From Symsagittifera roscoffensis (Eukaryota > Xenacoelomorpha > Acoela > Convolutidae), in contig NC_087068.1 in assembly GCF_963678635.1 (NCBI RefSeq), positions 32,056,318 to 32,120,317 of the forward strand: a stretch of DNA of 64,000 bases, given 5' to 3'. This document shows, one piece after another, positions 53,921 to 64,000 of this stretch; the stretch's first letter is position 1, and the number at the start of each line of letters is the position of its first letter. The notes below the pieces were generated by a model, which was given only the letters and a program-made list of their open reading frames with translations, was not told the origin of the DNA and made no database searches. Position numbers and translations under genes: made by a program.

Positions 53921-54333
53921 GCAAATTAGACGTTACCAACAAAAACGAATTTAGACGTTAAATTGTTTTTGCAAAACTAGCATTTTAGACGTAAAGCAAA
54001 GGGCTAATTAAAACTTATTGCCCAAAACAAATTTTCGTATTTAAAACAATAGTGTATGGTCCCATTGCATATCATGATTTATAAAATATTCATTTCAAGA
54101 TTATAAAACATTTTTGAAATGCATAAAATGTACAATTGCGGCATGTGAAAAATAAGGAAGGTGAAAATTGCGAAATGTGAAAAGTTGATTTGCATTTAAG
54201 AAAGCTCGAACGAAAGATAACTGTAGTCGGTAAACAAAATTTAGACACGAACAATACAACTATGTCTAATTTCCCATATTTTTAATTTTGCATCGACGTC
54301 TAAATTCGTTTTGGTTGGTCACGTATAATTTGC
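53921..54333. mobile_element. MITE-like element with 38-41 bp inverted repeats
   Basis: The left end GCAAATTAGACGTTACC...ACGAATTTAGACGT (53921-53958) is the inverse of ACGTCTAAATTCG...GTATAATTTGC (54296-54333), with about three mismatches in 38. The internal DNA is AT-rich without a frame, and extra TTAGACGT-like units occur inside. A non-autonomous DNA transposon is the simplest reading. A target-site duplication is not clear. Confidence 0.7.
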
Positions 54334-54555
54334 GTTTCGTCTAATTTCCTAGGCCCCTTTGTTGTCAGTGTAGTGGCCATTAGTATCTTGTTGATATCAT
54401 TGCTTGTGATAATTAATGTTACTGTTTCTGTTTGAATTTTTTGTAATAAGCTTTGTTTCTCAGCCCGCACCAATGACTCATTAATACTAAAAATTTTGTT
54501 TTCGAAAGTTTTTTTTCACGCAAAATCAGGCACTCCAAAAATCCACGAAATGGGT

Positions 54556-54571
54556 CGGGGGGGGGGGGGGG
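54556..54571. repeat. Poly-G tract followed by repeated motif
   Basis: A run of about 14-16 G followed by GAGATTGTTAAGTAGA. The same GGGGGGAGATTGTTAAGTAGA-type motif recurs near 54706. The G run may form a quadruplex and is a likely site of length variation. Confidence 0.8.
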
Positions 54572-56305
54572 AGATTGTTAAGTAGATTACTTGCAGCGAA
54601 TTTTCGACCAATCAGAATGAAGCAAAACTCGATTTTACATACAACGCTCTTGTGCGAAATTACTGTTCTTATTTACGGGGTGGAGATTCTTTAGTAGATA
54701 CAATAGGGGGGAGATTGTTAAGTAGACCCATTAAACCAAAAGTCCTTTCACTCGTGATAGGCAAGTTTTTTTTTAAATTCTCAAAATTTTCTCCCAGTTG
54801 CGAGAAAAACTATTGTAAAAACGGTTGTTCAATTTCTAGCGAGTAAAGCGATCGAGTAACGTTCTTTATTAGAAAATTTGTTTTTTAGGTTTCTAGGCTA
54901 CGAAAATTGGCTTTCACTAAAAATAAAACTAGTTTCGGAAGCTTTGTCTAGCGCTTCTTGGGCAAAAAAAAAGTTTTTTTAAAGTATCTTTGAAAATATT
55001 TGCAAAAAATTAGAACTTTTTAAAGTTCTTTCATTTTTTTGTTTGTCACCCATTTTTGAAAACAAAAGATGTCATTTTAAATATACAATTATTGTCGTTT
55101 AAAATGTTTTCTTCTTTCTAAGCAATTATGTTTGATCTCCCTCCAGACAGGTGCAAAATAAGTGCACGATTAAAAAAAATGAACAAATCGATTTTGTTTC
55201 AATTTCCTTTTTCAAAAACTATTGTAGTCGAAGTCTTCTGTGCTGCTTGCAGAGCAACTGGTTAAACCTATCGTTTCGTGTATTTCCTAATTGGACAACT
55301 ATTTTTTGGTTTTTATTGAAAGTTTTGTTCTCAGTCAAACCACAATGCACTTTGCTCAGAAGGTGGGCTTAAAATTTTAGAAATCAAATGTTGCTAGTTA
55401 TTTTTTCCAAAATTTAGCAAATTTAGACTTAATTCATGATAAAACGTTATTTTATAACTTTCACTGAAGCGTTATTGCGTCTATGTTAATATTTTCACGT
55501 TCCACGTATCGTTCATGAACATTTTGCTGTCTTGCTTAAATCGTTTTTGACTTTCTTCTTTCCTCACAAATTTCCCGAGGTGCAAAAACTCGTGGGATTT
55601 TTTACCTTTTCTACGACCAAATCAATGCCTCTGTAGCTCGAAGATTTAGTAGATTTAGGCGGGCGCGGATCTAGGATTTTCTCGAGGGGGCGAATTTTCA
55701 AATGTCGGCCAATAAAATATGCAGATTTTCCGAGCTCTCTCAAATCACTAAAAAGACCCTGCTCTGGCCATTTTTTTTGCTCCGCGGGTCATTTGTAGAA
55801 AAACAGGCCAGAAAATGTTTTAGGCTTTTTTTGGACAGTTTTGACAGATCGTGTTTTTTCGGCGCACGCTCACCTTTCTAAAATAGTACATATTGACGCC
55901 TAAGGCGCCTTGAGAAAAATGCGAGGATCTAGGTCCGTTTGGCTCAGCGATGCTTTTACGAGTATTGTCTTGTCTATTTCATCTTTCTGTGTGATCCCGA
56001 CCTACAGTCGTTACTTGCGAGAAAACGTTTCAAAAGAAAAGGTTGAATTTGGAAATATTATAGAAATATCTACACATTTAAAGAAATTTATCTAAACGAA
56101 AAGTGCTATCAAGTCGTTTGAGTAATGAAATTGCACAAAAGGAACGAGGCCGAATTTGAAAAGAGCAGAATGGAAAATAAGACTACATGCAAATCATCGG
56201 GTAAAGAAATAATTCTATGCTTAAAATAAAATTTCACATGAGGACTAATTGGAAAAATCTGTCAAAGATAATTCAAATAAGGCAGAACTTAAAGTGATGC
56301 AAAGT

Positions 56306-56311
56306 TTTATT
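56306..56311 (-). terminator. Polyadenylation signal of the TIAM gene
   Basis: AATAAA on the - strand, about 23 bp after the TAA stop at 56334-56336. The 3' UTR would then be very short. No other signal was preferred. Confidence 0.5.
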
Positions 56312-56333
56312 TTTTTAGTTTTTTTCTCTGTAA

Positions 56334-59300
56334 TTAGCTGAGATTGACTGAGTTTGTGTTGTCGTTTTCGTCTGAAAACACGCCTGAGTCGACTTGGGTA
56401 TTTCTTCCACTAGGCGAAATGCTCTGTGACCTTGTCATCTGACTCGAAGCATGTCGTTGTGGGTTACTGGAGTTATTGGATGTCTGAGGGTAATTATACT
56501 TAGGGTTCTCACTCATTCTTTGGGGCTTTCTGGGTTCGGATTGGTTTCGATTCTGCTTCCTGGCGTTTCGCTTTCGCATTTGAGCCGAAGGTGCACATGA
56601 ATCGTCAATAGCCGAGATTAGTTGTCGTCTGCAAGTGGGGTCTTTGCACCAGAGTACGAAGCGATGAGTCACCGAGGACTGACTGAGGTCGGCGGCCGAT
56701 TCGGTGAAGTCTAGCGAGAACTGCTGAGAGTCGTCGCTCATTTCATCCGGTACTCGGGTGGTTGTTCCCGTGGGAAGGAGGAATCTCTGTTTGGCTGAAG
56801 GATCGTCTTTGTTTGACTGCGCAACAAGGCTCTAAAAAAACCAAACAGTTAAAACATGATATATAAACCAAGACGTTGTGATTTGCAGATATACAACAAT
56901 GAACTCAATAATAATTATTATTATTATCAGAAACTGATGTCAAAAATTCTGATCTTAATTTTGATGTATGTTAACTAAGTGGTATACAATTATAATATTT
57001 GAATTCCAGCTTACCATTTTCCTTCGTTTCTTGTCGCGTGTGTTGGGAATGAGTACGATTGCATCTCGGAATACAAACATCATCATCTGTGTGTTTTTGC
57101 CTTTCTTTCCCGAATTTTCCTCGATTGAATTGCTGACCCAAGTCACTGGTCCATGAGCCAACAGTTGTTCCAGGGGCAGTGCCTGGACTAGACTGGAGTC
57201 GATTTGGGAATCGAACAGCATCTGGTCGAATGTTGGGTAGTAGTCTTCGAACACTCTCTGCATTTCGTTGATATGAGAACCAAGTTTGTCCACGTTTTCG
57301 AACGTTTGCTCAATTGTTGCGTATCCTTCCAAATCGGCGGGATAATTGTCGGCAATTTGTCTGATGAACAGTTTGTATTTCAGAATTCGCTGAAGCGGTT
57401 TGATCATAAATGATTGCAGGTTTCGAGCTTGCTCGTTCAAAGGGTTGCTAGAGTCCAGAAGCTGTTTAAATTCGGGATCCATGCTGGCCTCTTTAAAGAT
57501 CTCAAGAGCTTTATTGTGCAGTGCGCAATAAGAACCATAGATCTTGAAATTGCCAACGTGTCGTCTAAGAGCGTCCATACAGGGAATCAGAGATTCAACT
57601 AAGGATTCTAAGGTCGTTGATGTTGCTTCTAGAGACGAATGTTCAGGGTATACAGATCTCAGTTCGGCGAAGAAATTTCGCTGGACCTTTTGAATGTTCA
57701 CAGCGGCAGAGTAAAGTTGATGGATCTCAGAATGGTTGACCAGCTTTGATCGTACAATCGGAGTGAGATAATCACGGATAAAGGAATCCAAGTCTTCCAC
57801 GTAGTGTTTCTCTGTGAGGAATAGCTCATCCGAAATTTTAGACAATTTCTGGAACACCGATTTTGAGTTAGGTCCGGCGTCACAAGAAGCTGAATGATCA
57901 TTTGACGAGGTCTTTCGTTTTCCGCAGACATCACAAGTTGAGCTAGAGTACCTGGATGGTCTGAGAGATCTGATAAGGAGACTAAGGTTGTCTTTCTTCT
58001 TGAGATGGAAATCAATCAAGCTCTGATCAACTGATGTAACAGGCAGGTTATCAATTTCGATGATTTCATCTCCTTGAGTGATTCCGCCATTCTCCGCAAC
58101 TGAACGTGACATGACATCGAGAACGAAGAGTCTAGATTGTCCACTTCCACTATCGGCTCTCATTTCAAAACTGAAGCCGTAAGGTTCACTAGGGTTCGTT
58201 TTGGACAGGTCTACTGTTTTGTATTCTTTGATGCAGAGTTCGATAGCTTCACAAGTGTAGTTAGTTAGCAGAGCTCTGGGCTGAGGAATGAGCCATCTGT
58301 CGAACTGTTTGACCCTGATGAAGTGATCCTTGGGATCCAGACTTCGCTTTCTGCAACATCTGTCTAAAACGTCTTGAACTGTCGTGTGGGGAAGAACCGG
58401 GATAACGCTAGTTTGGTTCCTGGGCAAGTTGATTCGTCCCAGTTTTCCTTTTTCGTGATGATCCCAAACCGCTAGTTGATCCTTGGCAGCAGGTGAGCAA
58501 ACGATTGAATCATCAAGCGAAACAGTGGCATTATCCACTTTGCCAGCATGTGAGTTTCGTCGTTTCAGGTTTCGTTTTGCGATTTCATCTTTAGCAGAGA
58601 CGGAATCCTTGGCTCGGAGAAGTGAGAACATAGTTCTTTTAGGTCGTTCCAGGGATCCCTGATTCTTGCCCTGAGGAATCGACTGAGCTGTGAGGAGAGC
58701 ATGTACTGCGCAAACAGAGAAACAGTTCAGTCGCGATAGCTGAGATTTCGTCTCTTTCGTTGCCATGCATAGAAGTGTCTTGGGATTGGGCAAGTCCTCG
58801 TTCCTCAGTGATGCGATGTAGCACTTGAGTCTAAATGAAGAATACATGTTTGAAAATTTTTTCACAAAAACCATTGGATATCCTAGCTTTTTGGGAAAAA
58901 CAGTAAATTTGTACGGCTCGAATTTCAAGTTTTAAAATGAAGTAAATAATCTTTCTCGATTGTTATTAGTGAACTGATTTGACTTTATTGTGATTTATAA
59001 TATTTGGGAATTAGTGTTTACCTGAAAATATCGCACTGGTATTTTTCAGTGTTTGTCAGGTTCTTGGACTCCATGCAAAGCTTTTCTTTGCGTTCAATGT
59101 CCAGCCTCAGCAATTTGACAGTGTCTTCAGAATTCTTGTTGAGAGCAATGGCGTGTCCACAAACTAAAAAGAATACTCCCAATTATTTATCTAGCTGGGA
59201 ATGTGAAATCTACAAAAAGTGAACCCAAATTATTCGAGCGAATAGTTAACATTTTGAAGCTATTTGTTCCTATTTAATTTGATCATTGTCCTTTTCATTC

Positions 59301-60590
59301 TACTTTGAAGTGGATTTGTGACATCCGAATGTGATTAAAACGAGACCTTGACCGCAAATAAATCGTTAAATGGCTATTTGGGATTGGGAATTAAGTTGAG
59401 CTTGCAGCAAAAAGCAGTAAGAACAGCAAACTGCTACTGAAGATACTCTTCTTACCTTTATGGATGGTGTTGGTCCAGGCATGCATGTCTGCGTATGATA
59501 TGCACTGGATCATGAACACGTCTCCGATGCTGGTGCTCACGACTATAATGTGTTCCCTTCTGGGGTGTTCCGGCAGAGGCTGCACCAGACAGTTTTCCAG
59601 GGCTGCAAATACAAAGGGTCAAATTGACTGGAAACTTAAGTGCCAAGCCGGACCAATTTTAGTAATAATGGTTATCTACATCAAAACCATTTTTCTTATA
59701 ACTAACTTCCTGATCGTGTAAATACTTTTTAAAATGGTTATCTTAGTTTAGTTACTAAAGATTGGAACTTACCGATGGTGCTAATGGGAGTTGCATTAGC
59801 ATTGTGCATGTCAGTATAGAGCAGCAAAGTGGTTCCCTTCAGACAACACCAGAAGCGTCTGAACTTCCTCTTGGCCACTGGGTCAAGCTTCCTCTTTTTC
59901 AGAGCCAGCAGGTGCTTAACTTCCAGCCATCCTGTCTTGCATGAGACTCCAAAGTTGCCGTAGTTGTTGCTTTCCTGGAACAGTGACTTCGGTTGCAGTC
60001 CACTGGTAGGAGTGGGGGTGTCCTGGAGTTGTTGGGAAGTGTCCAGGGAATAGGTGCTGGGTGTGTGTGACATAGTGCTTCCTGGCATCCATTCTGAGGC
60101 TGTGATTGAGCTGTAGTTGCATTTGGAAGGCTGAGGAGTCTGCGTCTCAAGGTCATAAACGCTCTAAACAACAACAACTTTATATAAAACATTTACCCCA
60201 ATTATAACGCAACATTTTGTAGATCAATTATGAACTTATTGCTACTTTAAAATACTAAAATATTTCGAAAAATGGTGTGATTTCGAACGAAATATTACTT
60301 TTAATGAGCACCGCTTGAGCCTTGACTCGTGCAAGTACCTGAGAGGAAGATATAACGTCGGAAACAGATGAGCAAAGAGTTCGATCTTTGTCGAATGAAT
60401 CGTCCGAAGAAGAGGAGGAAGACGACGAGAAGTCGGCACTTCCCGCCTCGATAAAAGAGTCGATCAAACTACGCGCTTTATCAGCGCGGATTCTGATTCT
60501 AAAGGAGTTTCTACCCCTGAGTCTGAAGTTCAAGTTGCACTGAGAAGTCGATGAAGTCAAGAACTTTTCATTGCTCGTTTTGTGAGACAT
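56334..60590 (-). CDS. sif/TIAM: TIAM/Still-life Rac guanine-nucleotide exchange factor
   Basis: Six exons: 60590-60339, 60163-59773, 59602-59456, 59163-59022, 58830-57015, 56831-56334. All introns are GT-AG and phases agree (0, 1, 1, 2, 0), giving 1081 residues and a TAA stop. The start is ATG 60590, with an in-frame TAA three codons upstream. Domains: serine/acid-rich N-terminus with an 8-serine run; N-terminal PH (about 160-262, GWLEVKHL then VQPLPEHPRREH); coiled-coil/Ex (about 263-380, CYIASLRNEDLPNPKTLL); Ras-binding domain (about 450-520); PDZ (about 527-605, YGFSFEMRADSGSGQ); DH catalytic domain (about 640-825, FMIKPLQRILKYKLFI); C-terminal PH (about 850-995). TIAM/sif proteins load GTP onto Rac at membranes, steering actin, adhesion and synapse shape. 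Vertebrate TIAM1 is longer, mainly N-terminally. Further first exons lie upstream. Confidence 0.93.
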
Positions 60591-61431
60591 GGCAAGTTAG
60601 AGAAGAGTTTTTCAAGCGACGAGTTGTCTAGAGTTTAACAAGTTCTCGGCAAATGCAGACTTTTCGTCGCCTTTGTCTAAGGTAGGAAGTCTTAATTGTG
60701 TTTAACGCATATGCGGTGTAGAAAAATTATAATTTTTCCTGCCAGGGCCGAAAAAATAGTGGCAACCAGTGGGTTAATAGGACGCTTTTACAAGTTTCAC
60801 TATTTGTGAGGCGTTTTCTTCGAAACTGGTACATAAAGAAATGGTTACAGGTGAATTTTGCATCTAGAAATGAGGCACGCTATTAATGTACGTATTAATT
60901 GATTGCTAATCGAATCGATTATGTCTTCGGAATACGTTGAAGTTATCGACTAATAAAATGTCTGAGTAAGGAATACAGGCTATGTTGACTATTAAATGGC
61001 GATTACAGGCAAAAATGGGCTGTATAATATTAGCAGCGCTCCAAAAAAGATTTTATGATGGCAACAACACGCAATATTATTTTCAAATGTCCTATAAGTC
61101 ACTAATTTTTATAGTGTTAGAAAAAGAAAAATGTTTATTTGATTTCATTTAAATGTCACTAGATAACATATACTTGTACTCTCCAATTAAACTGGTAGAA
61201 ATGAAAATGAAAAAGATATGTCTGTTTTTAACTCTAGTTTCAGGATATGACTAATATGTTTTTCGATCAAACATTTTGTGGTGTGACTAGATTGCGTGTG
61301 ACTCAAGCGGCTAAATTGAAAAAAGTTTCAAATTAACGAACATGTAATTAATTTTTTCCACTAAATTATGATTTTTTGCTTCTAAAGCGTTCGGAAACTG
61401 AAATTGATGCCAACATTTTTCCTCTACTCAC

Positions 61432-61656
61432 CCTAAGAATAGTGTCGTCAAGGTTTAAACTGCAGTTGATGCTCAAGTCGATAGTTGCATTTAAATCGAA
61501 ACACAAGCCAGACCGGTCGAATTCGGCGGGAGGGGAGTCAAAAAAAACCGAAGGCCGGTTCCTTTTATAGGGTGGACTGGAAACTTCATGTATGTTTCCA
61601 AACGAATCAGTGGAAATAAGACAAGTAGGAGTTTTTGGTTTCAAAATCCAAGGCAT
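61432..61656 (-). CDS. sif/TIAM: Alternative first exon of TIAM (b)
   Basis: ATG at 61656 opens 75 codons ending in a GTGAGT donor (61431) at phase 0, so it can splice to the common exon at 60163. The peptide MPWILKPKTPTCLIS... contains PPYKRNRPSVFFDSP, which resembles PPRKQPRTSIFFDSP of the exon at 62250-62492. The two were probably made by exon duplication. Usage is inferred from the ATG, phase and donor. Confidence 0.6.
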
Positions 61657-62249
61657 TTTGAAGTTTTAATATTTCTAAACTCTTTATTCAAGCTCAGTAG
61701 ATTTTGTTGTCTATGTGTTTTCTGGGTAAAATGAAGTAGCGTTTTTTTGTTTCAAGCTTAAGATAAGTTTTTGTTTTGTCGAATTTGGGCGAAACTTTTA
61801 AGTTGGACTAGCGATAAGTTACGGTTTGAAGTTAGGGTTTAGCAGTGAAAATAGATGGTAAGTTGGATAAACAGAGACTTAGGGTTGAAATGATTTTGTA
61901 AGCTAACCGGTACTGTGGAAATAACAAAACTGCCACATTAGAGCAAGTGTGAATAAACATGTAATTCACACTTCAATTCAGAGGCGATCGACTTCCAAGG
62001 GCTTTGAGCGCCTCTATTTTGATACTGGGCCTTCAAAAATAATCCCTCTATTCGAAATGCTCAAACGCACTTGGCTTGAAACGTGATCAAAAGAGTACTC
62101 GAGGCATCCTTAATTCAACCGAAACTGTTCGAGTTATCTATTAGTAGGTTAATTAGATCAACATACTACATTACAGCATCTTAATTATATGAAATATGTA
62201 TTCGATTAAATTAATTAATAAGTGTTTTGATTAAGAGTCCTCAACTTAC

Positions 62250-62492
62250 CTCTAATGATTTATCCAAATCGGTATAGACGACAAAATCCACGTTTTCAAT
62301 AGCTGATTGACTAGAATCGGCAAGCCCAGCAAATTGATTTTCCAATTTCAAAACTAAGGAGCCGTCAATATTCGGAGAATCGAAGAAAATAGATGTTCTA
62401 GGTTGTTTTCTCGGAGGACTATCCATGTTAAGTTTTTTGGTAACTTTAATAATTTTGACGTTGGAAGAGTTTAGGTTATCGAAGTTGAGCAT
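62250..62492 (-). CDS. sif/TIAM: Alternative first exon of TIAM (c)
   Basis: ATG at 62492, 81 codons, donor GTAAGT at 62249, phase 0. It encodes MLNFDNLNSSN..., then PPRKQPRTSIFFDSP, shared with exon (b), and ends YTDLDKSLE. It would replace the first 84 residues of the isoform starting at 60590. Confidence 0.6.
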
Positions 62493-63581
62493 TTTGGAAG
62501 ATTTTGAGGTTAATCCGCTAATGATTTAGGATAAATCTTTAATTTTTTTACTACCGGCTTAAGCTGATATGTAAATTAAGTTTGAGAATCTGATTATTGA
62601 TCAATTTGATATTGCAGTTAGTGTAGGAAACTCTAGTTTGAGAAAAGTGAAAGGTGTGAATTTGCACCAAAAGGTCCCTGAGAAATTGGAGCGAGGAGCG
62701 AAAAACGTTTGAGAAAACTTTGAAGGCGGAAGTGACGCTTTTTGACAGAAACAAAAACTGAACTTAAATTTGAAAGGCACTTGTTACAAATACACCAAGT
62801 TGTTCACACCTTTTCACCTGGCAATCAAATGGACAAATTTTCTCAAGACAAGTCTCATCAAAAAGGAAGGTTCTGCAAACAATTGTGAACCGAATGATGA
62901 ACTTAATAAATAAATGAAAAAAGCCCAATTTTTTTGATAAAGACTGTACAGAAACGTTGAAAATTTGAACTATATTCATCATTTCATTTTATAAGGGCTA
63001 TCGGCTGCCGACTGTATGCTAAGCTTGAAGAAAAACGAACCAAAAAATTCTTCATAATCAGATTTCAAAAAACAAAATTGGTTGACGTAGAAAAAATTTG
63101 AGCTAGTTAAGATTTCGAAATGAACTTGATTTGCAACTTGGCTTGAACTTGATTCGGATCAATCAAAGTTAATATTTCAAACCCTCTTTTCTGAGCAAAC
63201 AAAAGAAACGAATTCTACCATGTAATGCTTTTTCGGATGATCAAAGCAATAAAAATATAATGACAGGTTCCGATGACAAGCTCTTCATCTCGATTTTGAC
63301 GCACATTCATAAAGAGACGATTTAAAAAATAATCAATTGGCCTTAAGAATGATTTGAAGAACGTTTTGTATATTGGGTCCTTCATTCTAGAAAATTAAGT
63401 GAAAAACTGAGGTGAATTTTGAACGCAAAGCGATGGATTGCAATTTCGGACATCCTCCATTCGAACTAATGAAAAGGCGATGACTATGACTATGGTACAG
63501 AGAGCATGATTGAAGCAAAATCAAATGATTTAGTTAAGTGACAAAGATAATTATTGTTGAAAAGTGATAATCAACTCATAC

Positions 63582-63948
63582 CGGGTTGAGTGAAGACATT
63601 GTCCTCTGTGACCTCAAGGAGTCACTACACGAAGAGCTAGTCCCCTCCCCCTCATCCCCCACCCCACCCGATGACCTTCCCCTCCGCACTCCTCTGCAGC
63701 TGCCCCTCCCACTGTCGTCATTGTTGCCCGAACATCCGAACACCCCTCTGGGCTCATCGTCCTCTTCGTCGTCATCATCATCATCCTCGTCATCCTCGCC
63801 ACAACTGCTGTATCCCCCATAACGGAGTCCCCCTACTTTGGGAGTGGAACTGTTGAAATCGGAGGAGTCCATTCGGGAATAGTAATGGTGTTGCTCGGGT
63901 AGCCGACATTGATCCGAATTTATCAAATGCTGCTGCTGATGCTGTTGA

Positions 63949-63988
<40 letters not shown>

Positions 63989-64000
63989 GATTTTTTTCTC
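63582..64000 (-). CDS. sif/TIAM: Upstream TIAM exon with polyglutamine and acidic run (partial)
   Basis: An open - frame reaches the window edge and ends at a GTATGA donor (63581), again phase 0. From the edge it encodes E-K-N, about 13 glutamines (CAA), a His/Gln stretch, then GGLRYGGYSSCG, a run of 15 or so Asp/Glu, and a Gly/Ser/Arg-rich part ending RTMSSLNP. No ATG is in frame before codon 63869 (SRMDSSDF), so translation starts there or further upstream, outside the window. It is a candidate N-terminal exon of a longer isoform, or a fourth alternative first exon. Confidence 0.5.

Larger units (their letters stand above)
48200..56300. other. AT-rich intergenic region with repeats
   Basis: No convincing gene over about 8 kb. 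Short frames exist (48364-48765, 50355-50606) but none has a domain or supporting structure. It contains a palindrome (50153-50180), a 300-bp tandem repeat (51345-52110), a MITE-like element (53921-54333) and a poly-G tract (54556 on). It separates the repeat mosaic from the TIAM gene's 3' end and may include its regulatory DNA. Confidence 0.55.
60591..63581. other. Introns and spacers among TIAM first exons
   Basis: Apart from the two short alternative exons, no coding sequence was recognised. Promoters for each first exon would lie here. A - frame at 62982-62764 and one at 62754-62551 have no recognisable content. Confidence 0.5.

Noticed and set aside
57698-58015. 105-codon - frame inside the large TIAM exon
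   Set aside because: It is in another frame and overlaps the strongly supported PDZ/DH coding sequence.
59899-60192. 97-codon - frame across TIAM exon 2
   Set aside because: The alternative frame lacks PH features; the frame read from 60163 continues SVYDLETQTPQ into the PH domain with correct splice phases.

Overview
The window is nuclear DNA from an invertebrate animal. The species cannot be named from the sequence. The evidence is one intron-containing TIAM/Still-life Rho-GEF gene, a family confined to animals and close relatives, with short GT-AG introns of about 170-290 bp. It sits in AT-rich DNA full of eukaryotic transposons: LINE, Penelope-like, Polinton/Maverick and a giant LTR element. 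Nothing prokaryotic was seen.

Layout. (1) 1-10613: a mosaic of decayed transposons. Non-LTR (LINE) reverse transcriptase pieces lie on the + strand and Penelope-like (PLE) pieces with a GIY-YIG domain on the - strand. There is one Polinton remnant (capsid-like and adenain-like protease pieces) and a tandem array of a partial LINE segment. (2) 10614-35038: one intact LTR retrotransposon of about 24.4 kb on the - strand, inserted into a LINE repeat whose uninterrupted sequence survives elsewhere in the window. Its two 886-bp LTRs look identical. In sense order it has: 5' LTR with TATA box (34153-35038), a tRNA-Asn-like primer binding site (about 34122-34140), a 3-kb leader rich in structure and motifs, ORF A (261 aa), ORF B (Gag-Pol, about 2.9k aa), a 431-bp gap with hairpins, ORF C (2955 aa, in the env position), a 3' UTR, a polypurine tract and the 3' LTR. 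(3) 35039-48200: more LINE/PLE mosaic with several segmental duplications. (4) 48200-56300: AT-rich non-coding DNA with a 300-bp tandem repeat, a MITE-like inverted-repeat element, a palindrome and a poly-G tract. (5) 56300-64000: the TIAM/sif gene on the - strand. A complete 1081-codon model can be built from six exons with matching splice phases. Three further phase-0 first exons lie upstream.

The most unusual content is the giant retrotransposon. Its Gag-Pol carries Gag, two zinc knuckles, a DTGA protease, a YVDD reverse transcriptase, RNase H, a long insert, a D,D35E integrase and a GPF module. It then ends in a domain that looks like a TARG1-type macro (ADP-ribose-binding) fold with altered binding loops. 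ORF C is not an envelope protein. It holds a complete SGNH (GDSL-type) hydrolase domain with all catalytic motifs, followed by a second, altered SGNH-like domain. A near copy of the 3' polypurine-tract region lies near the element's centre, as central PPTs do in lentiviruses. The leader holds two tandem copies of an RNA structure whose stems covary, plus about twenty copies of a GGAGGGT motif.
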